DNA of 13,918 nucleotides. Source: Clostridiales bacterium. GTDB taxonomy: Bacteria > Bacillota > Clostridia > Oscillospirales > Oscillospiraceae. The stretch is taken from assembly GCA_019418525.1 (NCBI GenBank), contig DYBS01000041.1, forward strand, positions 1 through 13,918, given 5' to 3'. The notes below the pieces were generated by a model. That model saw only the letters and a program-made list of their open reading frames with translations. It made no database searches and was not told where the DNA came from. Positions 1 to 5,990 of this stretch are shown piece after piece (within the stretch, counting starts at the first letter, position 1; each line of letters begins with the position of its first letter). A program made the translations under genes and the position numbers.

Positions 1-70
1 AAAAGAAATGGGGCGCTGTCCGCGCAGGACGCCTGTGCGGCGAGCACACATTCCTCCGGGCTCCCCGGAA
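1..70 (-). repeat. Intergenic hairpin repeat, copy 1 (cut by window start)
   Basis: Read on the minus strand, this starts with TTCCGGGGAGCCCGGAGG at 70-53, a mini-hairpin. A GC-rich imperfect hairpin follows at about 15-44 (arms around CAGG/CCTG, loop ACG), then an end resembling CATTTCTTTT at the window edge. It aligns along nearly its whole length with the copies at 5634, 5794 (inverted) and 13844. It begins 14 bases after the stop of the minus-strand permease gene, so on that mRNA it is a 3' UTR structure. The stem is less regular than in copy 2. No intrinsic terminator with a long T-run is visible here. What lies beyond the window edge is unknown. Confidence 0.8.
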
Positions 71-84
71 GCGACTGTCCTATC

Positions 85-729
85 TTACCACTCTTTTTTG
101 AGGTAGATGGCGCGGGAGATCCGGTAGGAAAGGTACAGCCCCGCCACCACCAGCACCGCAAAGCCTACAAGTCCGCCAATGAGCAGCATCTTGGTATCGA
201 AGGAAGAGGGTAGCAGTCCATCCACCAGGGAAGGAGTTGCAAGGATGCCTACAAAGATGCAGACAAAAACCAGCGTCATCAACACCCGCCCCCGCTCCAC
301 GCCGAACTTGTAGCACAGCGGCAAGGTCACCGCGGCCATCAGCAAACCAGTGGTCCCGGAAACCAGATCTCCCAGCAACAGCTCCGGCAGATTACTCTCC
401 AGCAGGCCCACGGCCCACAGCACCGCAGACAGCACACAGCACAGGGCCGTAGCGCCCGCCCAGATGGTGAGGGTACACAGGTACCGCCCTGCCACCGCGC
501 CCTTTCCGCCACCGGGGAGGGCGCAGGCGTAGGCGTCCCACCCGCTGGCCTGATCGTAGGCAAAGGCGGTGAGGGGACACATCAGGGTCACCAGCGCCAC
601 CATGGCCGCGATGAGGTTGGAGCCCCACACGCCGCTGATGCTCAGAAAGGCGTACACCACCAGAATAAATGTGTAGGTCCGCATCTGCTTGCGCAGAATG
701 AAAAAATCCTTTTTCCAAAAGCCGATCAT
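85..729 (-). CDS. ABC-2 type transporter permease subunit
   Basis: A 214-residue integral membrane protein and the probable membrane partner of the ABC ATPase encoded just upstream. After a short basic N-terminus (FWKKDFFILRKQMR) it has about six hydrophobic segments, near residues 19-40, 40-58, 83-108, 122-140, 149-165 and 182-202, with a basic C-terminus (KKEW). This layout and length fit the small ABC-2 permeases found with YtrA-type regulators (ABC2_membrane_5-like). Its ATG overlaps the TGA of the ATPase gene (ATGA), so translation is probably coupled. The substrate cannot be read from the sequence; related systems work in cell-envelope stress or peptide/antibiotic export. A hairpin repeat starts 14 bases after the stop. 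The reading frame looks intact. Confidence 0.85.
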   Translation of the reverse strand: MIGFWKKDFFILRKQMRTYTFILVVYAFLSISGVWGSNLIAAMVALVTLMCPLTAFAYDQASGWDAYACALPGGGKGAVAGRYLCTLTIWAGATALCCVLSAVLWAVGLLESNLPELLLGDLVSGTTGLLMAAVTLPLCYKFGVERGRVLMTLVFVCIFVGILATPSLVDGLLPSSFDTKMLLIGGLVGFAVLVVAGLYLSYRISRAIYLKKEW

Positions 730-1592
730 GCCTGTTCCCCCCTCACGGTAAACACCATAATGTCCTCCAGGTCCACCGGGTCCACCGCCAGCTCGGGATA
801 GAGCCGCTTGAACTCTCCCCGGCGGCGGATGAGGGCCTCACACTGGAACTGGCTCTTCCGCACCCCGGCCAGGAAGGCCGGGTCCACCTGGTCCAGCTCC
901 GCCCGGGTGCAGGCCAGACGGCCGAACTCGGAGAGCAGTACATCCTTTTCCCCCTGGAGGAGGAGCTTGCCCTTGTGGAGATAGGCCACATAGTCCGCTG
1001 CCTTCTCCAGGTCGCTGGTGATGTGGCTGGAGAGGAGGACCGCCCGCTCCCCGTCGGAGACGAAGTCCATGAGCTTCTCCAGGATGGCGTCCCGGGCCAC
1101 CGGGTCCAGGCCGCTGGTGGCCTCGTCCAGCAGCAGCACCTGGGGGTCCCGGGCCAGGGCGGCGGCGATGGACAGCTTCATTTTCATGCCCCGCGAAAAC
1201 TCCTTCACCGTCTTTTTCTCGGGGAGCTCCAGCTCTTTTACCAGGGCGGCGTAGCGCGCTCCGTCCCAGTCCGGACACACCCCGGCCAGGATCTGCCCCA
1301 CCATGGCGGCGGTCAGATTCTCGTAGAAGGGGCACTCATCAAAGACCACCGCCGTGCGGGCCTTCACCTCCCGCTCCTGCTGGAGGTTATCCAGCCCCAT
1401 CACCCGGATCTCGCCCTTGTCCCGGCGGATCAGGTTCAGGATGCACTTGATGGTGGTGGACTTGCCCGCCCCATTCTCGCCAATGAGCCCCAGGATGGTC
1501 CCCTTCGGGACCTCCAGGCTCACATCCTCCAGGCAAAAAGAACCGTAGTCCTTGGTGAGATGCTTGATCTCAATGGCATTCTCATAACTCAT
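726..1592 (-). CDS. ABC transporter ATP-binding protein
   Basis: A 288-residue nucleotide-binding subunit that would energise the adjacent ABC-2 permease. Visible motifs are Walker A GENGAGKST (38-46), a signature helix of the divergent form FSRGMKMK (132-139) in place of LSGGQ, Walker B LLLDEA (153-158) with the D-loop SGLDP, and the H-loop histidine in LLSSH (H190). The FSRGMKMK signature is common in YtrB/BcrA-like ATPases of this exporter class. The start at 1592 was chosen because MSYENAIEIK begins the normal ABC fold and its ATG overlaps the GntR stop codon. The open frame continues to 1751 but the extra residues are a low-complexity Gly/Pro shadow of the GntR gene. About 70 residues after the H-loop form the usual C-terminal accessory region. 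Confidence 0.93.
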   Translation of the reverse strand: MSYENAIEIKHLTKDYGSFCLEDVSLEVPKGTILGLIGENGAGKSTTIKCILNLIRRDKGEIRVMGLDNLQQEREVKARTAVVFDECPFYENLTAAMVGQILAGVCPDWDGARYAALVKELELPEKKTVKEFSRGMKMKLSIAAALARDPQVLLLDEATSGLDPVARDAILEKLMDFVSDGERAVLLSSHITSDLEKAADYVAYLHKGKLLLQGEKDVLLSEFGRLACTRAELDQVDPAFLAGVRKSQFQCEALIRRRGEFKRLYPELAVDPVDLEDIMVFTVRGEQA

Positions 1593-1969
1593 AATGTATC
1601 CTCTCCATATAGGATGGTCAGAGTCTCTTCCAGCTCTTCCAGGGAAATGGCCGCCGTGCGGGCCACCTCCACCGCCGCCGAGAGGTGTTCCTCCACCCGG
1701 CGCAGGGCGTCCTCCCGCACCAGCTCCAGGTTCCGGGGGGCCACAAAGCACCCCTTCCCCGGTACGGTGGTGATGAAGCCCTCCCGCTCCAGTTCCTCAT
1801 AGGCCCGCTTGGTGGTGATGACCGAAATACGCAGGTCCCGGGCCAGCAGGCGCATGGAGGGCAGGGCCTCGCCCTCCTTCAGCTCCCCCCGCAGGATGAG
1901 GCTCTTCACCTGGCGGGTGATCTGTTCGTAGATGGGTATGTCTCCGGTATTGCGGATGATGATCTCCAT
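1589..1969 (-). CDS. GntR-family (YtrA-type) transcriptional regulator
   Basis: A 126-residue repressor-type protein, first gene of the operon. Residues 10-78 are a typical GntR winged helix: IPIYEQITRQVKSLI, then GELKEGEALPSMRLLA, the recognition helix around RISVITTKRAYEELE, and the wing GFITTVPGKGCFV. Only about 45 residues follow, with no FCD, UTRA or aminotransferase domain. This is the short YtrA subfamily, usually encoded beside ABC exporters and usually repressing its own operon. The start at 1969 is preferred over the in-frame ATG at 2017 because an AGGTG ribosome site lies just upstream, family proteins start here, and the longer version would cover the operator and -10 region. Its last codons overlap the ATPase start (ATGA). 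Confidence 0.92.
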   Translation of the reverse strand: MEIIIRNTGDIPIYEQITRQVKSLILRGELKEGEALPSMRLLARDLRISVITTKRAYEELEREGFITTVPGKGCFVAPRNLELVREDALRRVEEHLSAAVEVARTAAISLEELEETLTILYGEDTL

Positions 1970-1984
1970 GGTGCACCTCGTTTT

Positions 1985-2020
1985 ACTGTGTATACTCAGC
2001 ATGTACAGTATAAACACAGT
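1985..2020. promoter_or_regulatory. Dyad operator overlapping the GntR operon promoter
   Basis: The outer arms ACTGTG and CACAGT, together with inner arms TATACT (1991-1996) and AGTATA (2007-2012), make a 36-bp inverted repeat around a roughly 10-base centre. The second outer arm is set off from its inner arm by two extra bases. The element lies over the -10 box and the likely transcription start of the GntR-ABC operon, 16 bases upstream of the GntR start codon. Long spaced dyads are typical of GntR/YtrA operators, so autorepression is the simplest reading. Binding by this GntR protein is inferred. Confidence 0.7.
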
Positions 2021-2036
2021 GGCATGGATTTGTCAA
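2007..2036 (-). promoter_or_regulatory. SigA-type promoter of the GntR-ABC operon
   Basis: On the minus strand there is a perfect -35 TTGACA (2036-2031) and a -10 TATACT (2012-2007) with an 18-base spacer; reading the -10 as TTATAC gives 17. Transcription would start near 2000, inside the dyad operator, giving a leader of about 30 bases before the GntR ATG at 1969. Confidence 0.75.
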
Positions 2037-2064
2037 GAGGGGTCCGAAAAAAGACCAGGGTTGC

Positions 2065-2094
2065 TTTACCACGATAGCCCGGTAATGTTATACT
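2065..2094 (+). promoter_or_regulatory. Extended -10 promoter of the Spo0A-like regulator
   Basis: TATACT at 2089-2094 is preceded by TG one base upstream (TGTTATACT), an extended -10. A weak -35, TTTACC (2065-2070), sits 18 bases away. It is divergent from the GntR promoter, with the two -35 regions about 30 bases apart. The gene's ribosome site AAAGGAGG (2138-2145) lies 7 bases before the ATG, leaving a leader of about 50 bases. Confidence 0.6.
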
Positions 2095-2152
2095 GAGAGC
2101 AATACACGCCCCGTACCGGTCGCGGCGCGGGGCACGCAAAGGAGGCTCGGAC

Positions 2153-2896
2153 ATGGGAGGGGAACGGCTCCAGCGGGTCCTGCTGATCGAGGACGATCCG
2201 GCGGCCCGCCGCCTGCTGCGGGACAGTCTACTGGACAGCGGCGTGACCGCCCGGGTGGACGAGGCGGAAAACGGCGAGGAGGGCCTGGCTCTCATGGCCG
2301 CGCTGCGGCCGGAGCTGGTGATTCTCGATCTGGTGATGCCCCGGGTCAGCGGACTGGGTGTGCTGCTGGCCCTGCGGGAGTGGCCGCCGGAGCGCCGCCC
2401 TCACATCCTGGTAGTCAGCCGGGTGGGCAGCGTGGCCCTGGTGGAGCAGGTTCTGGATCTGGGGGCGGACTTCTTCTTTCAAAAGCCGGTACGTTTTGTG
2501 GAGCTGCTCACCGCCATCCACGCCCTCTGTCCCCGAATGGAGCCCGAAACTCCGCCCATCCGCCGGGGCCAGGCCGACCGGCTTCTGGAAGAGATGGGCG
2601 CGCCGGAACGGCTCCAGGGCCGCCGGTGGCTGGCGCTGACCGCCGAAACTTTGGCTGCCGCCGGGCCGGGCACCATGCTCCTCAAGGAGGCCTATTACCC
2701 CGCCATCCGCCAGAGCGCCTCCAGCTACGCGGCGGTGGATAAGAACATCCGGGACGTCATCCGCCGGATTCATGAGGCCAACACCCCCTGTTACCGCGCC
2801 GTCATGGGCGGCACACCGGAGCGCTGTCCCTCCAGCGGAGTCTTTCTCCGGCATCTGGCCCGGGAGCTGCGCCGCCGGACCGGACGCACCGGCTGA
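2153..2896 (+). CDS. Response regulator with Spo0A-like DNA-binding domain
   Basis: A 247-residue two-domain regulator. Residues 7-125 are a CheY-like receiver with the acidic pocket E13-D14-D15, phosphoacceptor D59 (VILDLVMP), switch serine S89 (ILVVSR) and the conserved lysine K111 in QKP. Residues about 140-242 resemble the Spo0A C-terminal domain: LLEEMGAPERLQGRRWL corresponds to the 'GVPAHIKGYxYL' start, LLKEAYYPAIRQSASS to 'LYPDIAKKYNTTAS', AAVDKNIRDVIRRI to the recognition helix, and CPSSGVFLRHLAREL to the conserved 'KPTNSEFIAMVADKL' end. Spo0A controls entry into sporulation. This copy differs from standard Spo0A at many positions, including the recognition helix, so it may be a paralogue with other targets. 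No histidine kinase is adjacent and no terminator is visible after it. Confidence 0.85.
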   Translation: MGGERLQRVLLIEDDPAARRLLRDSLLDSGVTARVDEAENGEEGLALMAALRPELVILDLVMPRVSGLGVLLALREWPPERRPHILVVSRVGSVALVEQVLDLGADFFFQKPVRFVELLTAIHALCPRMEPETPPIRRGQADRLLEEMGAPERLQGRRWLALTAETLAAAGPGTMLLKEAYYPAIRQSASSYAAVDKNIRDVIRRIHEANTPCYRAVMGGTPERCPSSGVFLRHLARELRRRTGRTG

Positions 2897-2910
2897 ACGC
2901 CACAATTCCC

Positions 2911-2940
2911 TTGAAATCCCACTGAAGCAAAGTCTATACT
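2911..2940 (+). promoter_or_regulatory. SigA-type promoter of the calcium ATPase
   Basis: The -35 TTGAAA (2911-2916) and -10 TATACT (2935-2940) are 18 bases apart, in the 98-base gap before the ATPase. A purine-rich ribosome site (GGAAAGGGG, 2978-2986) lies 8 bases before the ATG at 2995. The leader would be about 48 bases. Confidence 0.75.
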
Positions 2941-2994
2941 GGGCTTTGGATATCTGGAAAATAGTGGATTTTAAAAGGGAAAGGGGCGCACGAT

Positions 2995-5631
2995 ATGGGC
3001 GGATGGCACAGCAAGAGCGGCACGGAGGTCCTGCGGGAGCTGGAGAGTGAGGAAAAGCGGGGGCTCTCCCCCGGCCAGGTCCAGCGCAGGCGGAGCCAGT
3101 ACGGGCCCAACGCCCTGGCCAGCCACAAACCGCCCAGTCTGCCGGTGCGGCTGCTGGAGCAGCTAAAGGACCCCATGGTGCTGGTGCTGCTGGGGGCGGC
3201 GGGGCTGTCCCTGGTGGCCAGTGGGGGGAGCGACTGGCTGGACGCGGCCATCATCCTCCTCATTGTGGTAGTCAACGCCTGCATTTCCCTCTCCCAGGAG
3301 GACAACGCACGGCGTGCTCTGGAGGCCCTGCGGCAGCTCTCGGCCCCCCTGGCACGGGTGGTGCGGGGCGGCGAGGAGCTGCGGCTGGAGGCCGCCGAGC
3401 TGGTGCCCGGCGACATCGTGGAGCTGGAGGCCGGGGACCTGGTCCCCGCCGACGGGCGTCTTCTGGAGAGCGCCGGGCTGCGCTGTGACGAGAGCGCTCT
3501 CACCGGCGAGTCCGCCCCCGTGTCCAAGGACGCCGGGGCCATCCTGGCGGTGGACGCCCCTCTGGCGGAGCGGCGGAACCTGGTTCTCTCCTCCACTGTG
3601 GTCACGGCCGGGCGGGGCCGCTGTGTGGTAGTGGCCACCGGCATGGACACCGAGGTGGGTCGCATCGCCGGGATGCTGCTGGGGGAGGACAGCGGAGACA
3701 CCCCCCTCCAGCGGCGGATGGGAGAGGTCTCCCGCACCCTCTCCTTCCTATGCGTGTGCGTGTGCGCGGTAATGTTCGGGGTGGGGCTCCTCTTCCACCG
3801 CTCCATGTTGGACATGTTCCTCACCGCGGTATCCCTGGCGGTGGCCGCCATCCCCGAAGGGCTCCCCGCTGTGGTGACCATTGTGCTGGCCCTGGGGGTG
3901 TCCCGAATGGTGCGCCGGGGGGCCATCATCAAGCGTCTCCCCGCCGTGGAGACCCTGGGCTGCGCCGGGGTCATCTGCTCGGACAAGACCGGTACCCTCA
4001 CCCAGAACCGCATGACCGTCACCCAAGTGTGGACCCCGCGGCCCGGTGTGCGTCAGGAGCTCCTCACTGCTGCGGCCCTGTGCACCGACGCCGCCCTACG
4101 TTACGACAGCCACGGCTCCGCCTCCTGTACCGGTGACCCCACTGAGGTGGCGCTGGTGGAGCTGGCCGCCCGGGAGGGGTTTGATAAAAACCGTCTGGAG
4201 CAGGAGTACCCCCGGAAGGGAGAGCTGCCCTTCGACTCCCAGCGCAAGCGGATGAGTACCCTCCACCCCCGGAAGGGGGGAGGATATCGCCTGGTGGTGA
4301 AGGGGGCCCCTGACGTGCTTCTCAGCCGCTGCCGCATCGATCCAGAGGCCCGGCAGGCCGCGCTGGCCGCCAATGCCGCCATGGCCGAGCAGGCCCTGCG
4401 GGTACTGGGGGTGGCCTACCGGGACCTGGAATTCCTCCCCCGGGAATTGGAGCCGGAGACGGTGGAGCGGGAGCTCACCTTCCTGGGGCTGCTGGGCATG
4501 ATGGACCCGCCCCGGCCTCAGGTGCGGGGAGCGGTGGAGCAGTGTTACGCCGCCGGCATCCGCCCGGTGATGATCACCGGCGACCACAAGCTCACCGCCC
4601 TGGCGGTGGCCAAAGAGCTGGACATCTTCCGCCCCGGGGACCTGGCCCTCACCGGCGAGGACCTGGACTTCATGCCCCAGGAGGTGCTGGAGCAAGACGT
4701 GGAGCGCTTCTCGGTCTACGCCCGGGTGAGCCCCGAGCACAAGATGCGCATCGTCCGGGCCTGGCAGGCCCGGGGCAAGGTGGTGGCCATGACCGGCGAC
4801 GGAGTCAATGACGCCCCGGCCCTCAAAGCCGCCGACATCGGCTGCGCCATGGGCCGCTCGGGCACCGACGTGGCCAAGGAGGCCGCCGACATGATCCTCA
4901 CCGACGACGACTTCTCCACCATCGTCCACGCCGTGGAGGAGGGCCGGGGGATTTATGCCAACATCCGCAAGGCCATCCACTACTTACTCTCCTGCAACAT
5001 CGGAGAGATTCTGGCGGTGTTCCTGGGGACCCTGCTGGACCTGCGCCCCGCCCCGCTGGTGGCGGTACAGCTGCTGTGGCTCAATCTGGTCACCGACTCC
5101 CTCCCTGCCCTGGCCCTGGGGGTGGAGCCGGTGGAGGACGGGGTGATGGAACAGTCCCCCCGCAGCGCCCACGCCCCCCTCTTTGACCGGGCCTTTTCCC
5201 TGCGCCTTCTCTGGCAGGGGGCTCTCATCGGGCTGGCCACTCTGGGGGCCTATGTGCTGGGGTGTACCGCCCTCCTCTCCCCCCTGGGCCGGGAGGCGGG
5301 GAGCACCATGGCCTTCGCCACCCTCACCTTCGCTCAACTCTTCCACGCCTACGATGTGCGCAGTGAGGAACACACGCTCCTCCGTCTGGGAGTGCTTTCC
5401 AACCGCTCCATGAACCGGGCCTTTCTGGCCGGGATGCTCCTCCAACTGGCGGTGCTGTGCTTACCCCCCCTCCAGAGCGTGTTCCGCACCGTGCCCCTCA
5501 TGCCGGAGCAGTGGCTGGCGGTGCTGGGGCTGGCGTTGGCCCCGGCGCTGGTGTGCGAGGTCCTCAAAGCCGGCACGCCTCGGGTCGGAAAACCTTCCGG
5601 GAAGGAGAAGGCCGGAACGGCAGTGCGGTAG
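2995..5631 (+). CDS. P2A-type cation (calcium) transporting ATPase
   Basis: An 878-residue plasma-membrane P-type ATPase of the SERCA/PMCA-like class, expected to export Ca2+ using ATP. It starts with a cation-ATPase N-terminal domain (about 3-70). The actuator loop has TGES (170-173), TM4 has PEGLP (287-291), phosphorylation is at D330 in CSDKTGTLTQ, the ATP-binding region includes KGAPD, and the hinge has TGDGVNDAP (600-608). Ion ligands of the Ca2+-ATPase type are present: E288 in TM4, N668 and E671 in TM5 (NIGE), N697, T700 and D701 in TM6 (NLVTD). The TM8 position equal to SERCA E908 is Q781 (FAQLFHAYD), as in bacterial single-site pumps. There are no CPC or metal-binding N-terminal motifs, so a heavy-metal P1B pump is unlikely. 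Mn2+ transport is possible. Confidence 0.93.
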   Translation: MGGWHSKSGTEVLRELESEEKRGLSPGQVQRRRSQYGPNALASHKPPSLPVRLLEQLKDPMVLVLLGAAGLSLVASGGSDWLDAAIILLIVVVNACISLSQEDNARRALEALRQLSAPLARVVRGGEELRLEAAELVPGDIVELEAGDLVPADGRLLESAGLRCDESALTGESAPVSKDAGAILAVDAPLAERRNLVLSSTVVTAGRGRCVVVATGMDTEVGRIAGMLLGEDSGDTPLQRRMGEVSRTLSFLCVCVCAVMFGVGLLFHRSMLDMFLTAVSLAVAAIPEGLPAVVTIVLALGVSRMVRRGAIIKRLPAVETLGCAGVICSDKTGTLTQNRMTVTQVWTPRPGVRQELLTAAALCTDAALRYDSHGSASCTGDPTEVALVELAAREGFDKNRLEQEYPRKGELPFDSQRKRMSTLHPRKGGGYRLVVKGAPDVLLSRCRIDPEARQAALAANAAMAEQALRVLGVAYRDLEFLPRELEPETVERELTFLGLLGMMDPPRPQVRGAVEQCYAAGIRPVMITGDHKLTALAVAKELDIFRPGDLALTGEDLDFMPQEVLEQDVERFSVYARVSPEHKMRIVRAWQARGKVVAMTGDGVNDAPALKAADIGCAMGRSGTDVAKEAADMILTDDDFSTIVHAVEEGRGIYANIRKAIHYLLSCNIGEILAVFLGTLLDLRPAPLVAVQLLWLNLVTDSLPALALGVEPVEDGVMEQSPRSAHAPLFDRAFSLRLLWQGALIGLATLGAYVLGCTALLSPLGREAGSTMAFATLTFAQLFHAYDVRSEEHTLLRLGVLSNRSMNRAFLAGMLLQLAVLCLPPLQSVFRTVPLMPEQWLAVLGLALAPALVCEVLKAGTPRVGKPSGKEKAGTAVR

Positions 5632-5633
5632 GT

Positions 5634-5698
5634 TTCCGGGCAGCCCGGAGGGGGTGTCCTCGCCGCGCAGGCCGCCTGCTCGGCGAGAGCACCGCTTG
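5634..5698 (+). repeat. Intergenic hairpin repeat, copy 2
   Basis: It begins 2 bases after the ATPase stop with TTCCGGGCAGCCCGGAGG, a stem of 6 with a 3-base loop. Next is a near-perfect long hairpin: outer arms CTCGCCG (5659-5665) and CGGCGAG (5681-5687), inner arms GCAGG (5667-5671) and CCTGC (5675-5679), loop CCG, one C/T mismatch. The tail reads GAGCACCGCTTG. It matches copies 1 and 4 in the same orientation relative to the upstream gene, and copy 3 in inverted orientation 100 bases further on. Confidence 0.85.
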
Positions 5699-5747
5699 TA
5701 CTGCCGGCAAAACCAGGTGGCCGAAGGCCGCCCATTTGGAGGGGAGT

Positions 5748-5787
5748 GGAGAGGGGAACGAGAAGTTCCCCTCTCCGCTTTTTCTTT
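5748..5787 (+). terminator. Strong intrinsic terminator after the calcium ATPase
   Basis: A perfect 12-bp stem, GGAGAGGGGAAC (5748-5759) with its complement at 5765-5776, encloses the loop GAGAA and is followed by GCTTTTTCTTT. It lies between the two inverted repeat copies, 117 bases after the ATPase stop. It ends the ATPase transcript and insulates trkA. Confidence 0.93.
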
Positions 5788-5793
5788 CCCCGG

Positions 5794-5865
5794 TTTCTTT
5801 TTGCAAAAAGAAATCGGGCGCTGTCCGGGCAGGACGTCTGTGCGGCGAGCGCAAAGATACCGGAA
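5794..5865 (-). repeat. Intergenic hairpin repeat, copy 3 (inverted), with 20-bp palindrome
   Basis: Read on the minus strand it starts TTCCGG (5865-5860), runs through the same GCTCGCCGCACAG...CCTG hairpin module as the other copies, and ends in a perfect 20-bp palindrome at 5794-5813 centred on TTTTTG/CAAAAA. It lacks most of the TTCCGGG..CCCGGA mini-hairpin seen in the other three copies. Together with copy 2 it gives an inverted pair spanning 5634-5865. Confidence 0.8.
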
Positions 5866-5894
5866 GCATACCGTCCCAAAATCCGCAATAGCCA

Positions 5895-5922
5895 TTGCAA
5901 ATTCCCGCAAAGGTGATATGAT
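5895..5922 (+). promoter_or_regulatory. Extended -10 promoter of trkA-trkH
   Basis: The -35 TTGCAA (5895-5900) and -10 TATGAT (5917-5922) are 16 bases apart. TG stands one base before the -10 (TGATATGAT), giving an extended -10. Transcription would start near 5929. The ribosome site before ATG 5991 lies in the purine run AAAAGGCGGGAAGGAT. Confidence 0.65.
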
Positions 5923-5990
5923 GGTAATACTCGCTCGCCGGCACCGGTCCGGCGGCACATACTGCGGAAGAAACAAAAGGCGGGAAGGAT

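Larger units (their letters stand above)
5632..5990. other. 359-base gene-free region
   Basis: No credible gene is present. Its contents, in order, are repeat copy 2, a spacer with a small GGCCGAAGGCC hairpin (near 5719-5729), the intrinsic terminator, the 20-bp palindrome with inverted repeat copy 3, and the trkA promoter with a leader of about 60 bases. Open frames crossing it on either strand are chance GC-rich frames. Confidence 0.8.

Noticed and set aside
1593..1751. 53-codon N-terminal extension of the ABC ATPase
   Set aside because: The extension is Gly/Pro low complexity, lies wholly inside the GntR gene, and the shorter start has an ATGA overlap and begins the normal fold.
2934..4022. 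362-codon minus-strand frame opposite the ATPase
   Set aside because: It is Ser/Arg-rich antisense of a well-defined P-type ATPase.
5582..5631. Possible frameshift or decay at the ATPase C-terminus near the repeat
   Set aside because: The protein reaches normal family length past the last membrane segments. The Lys/Gly-rich tail is short and such tails vary in this family.
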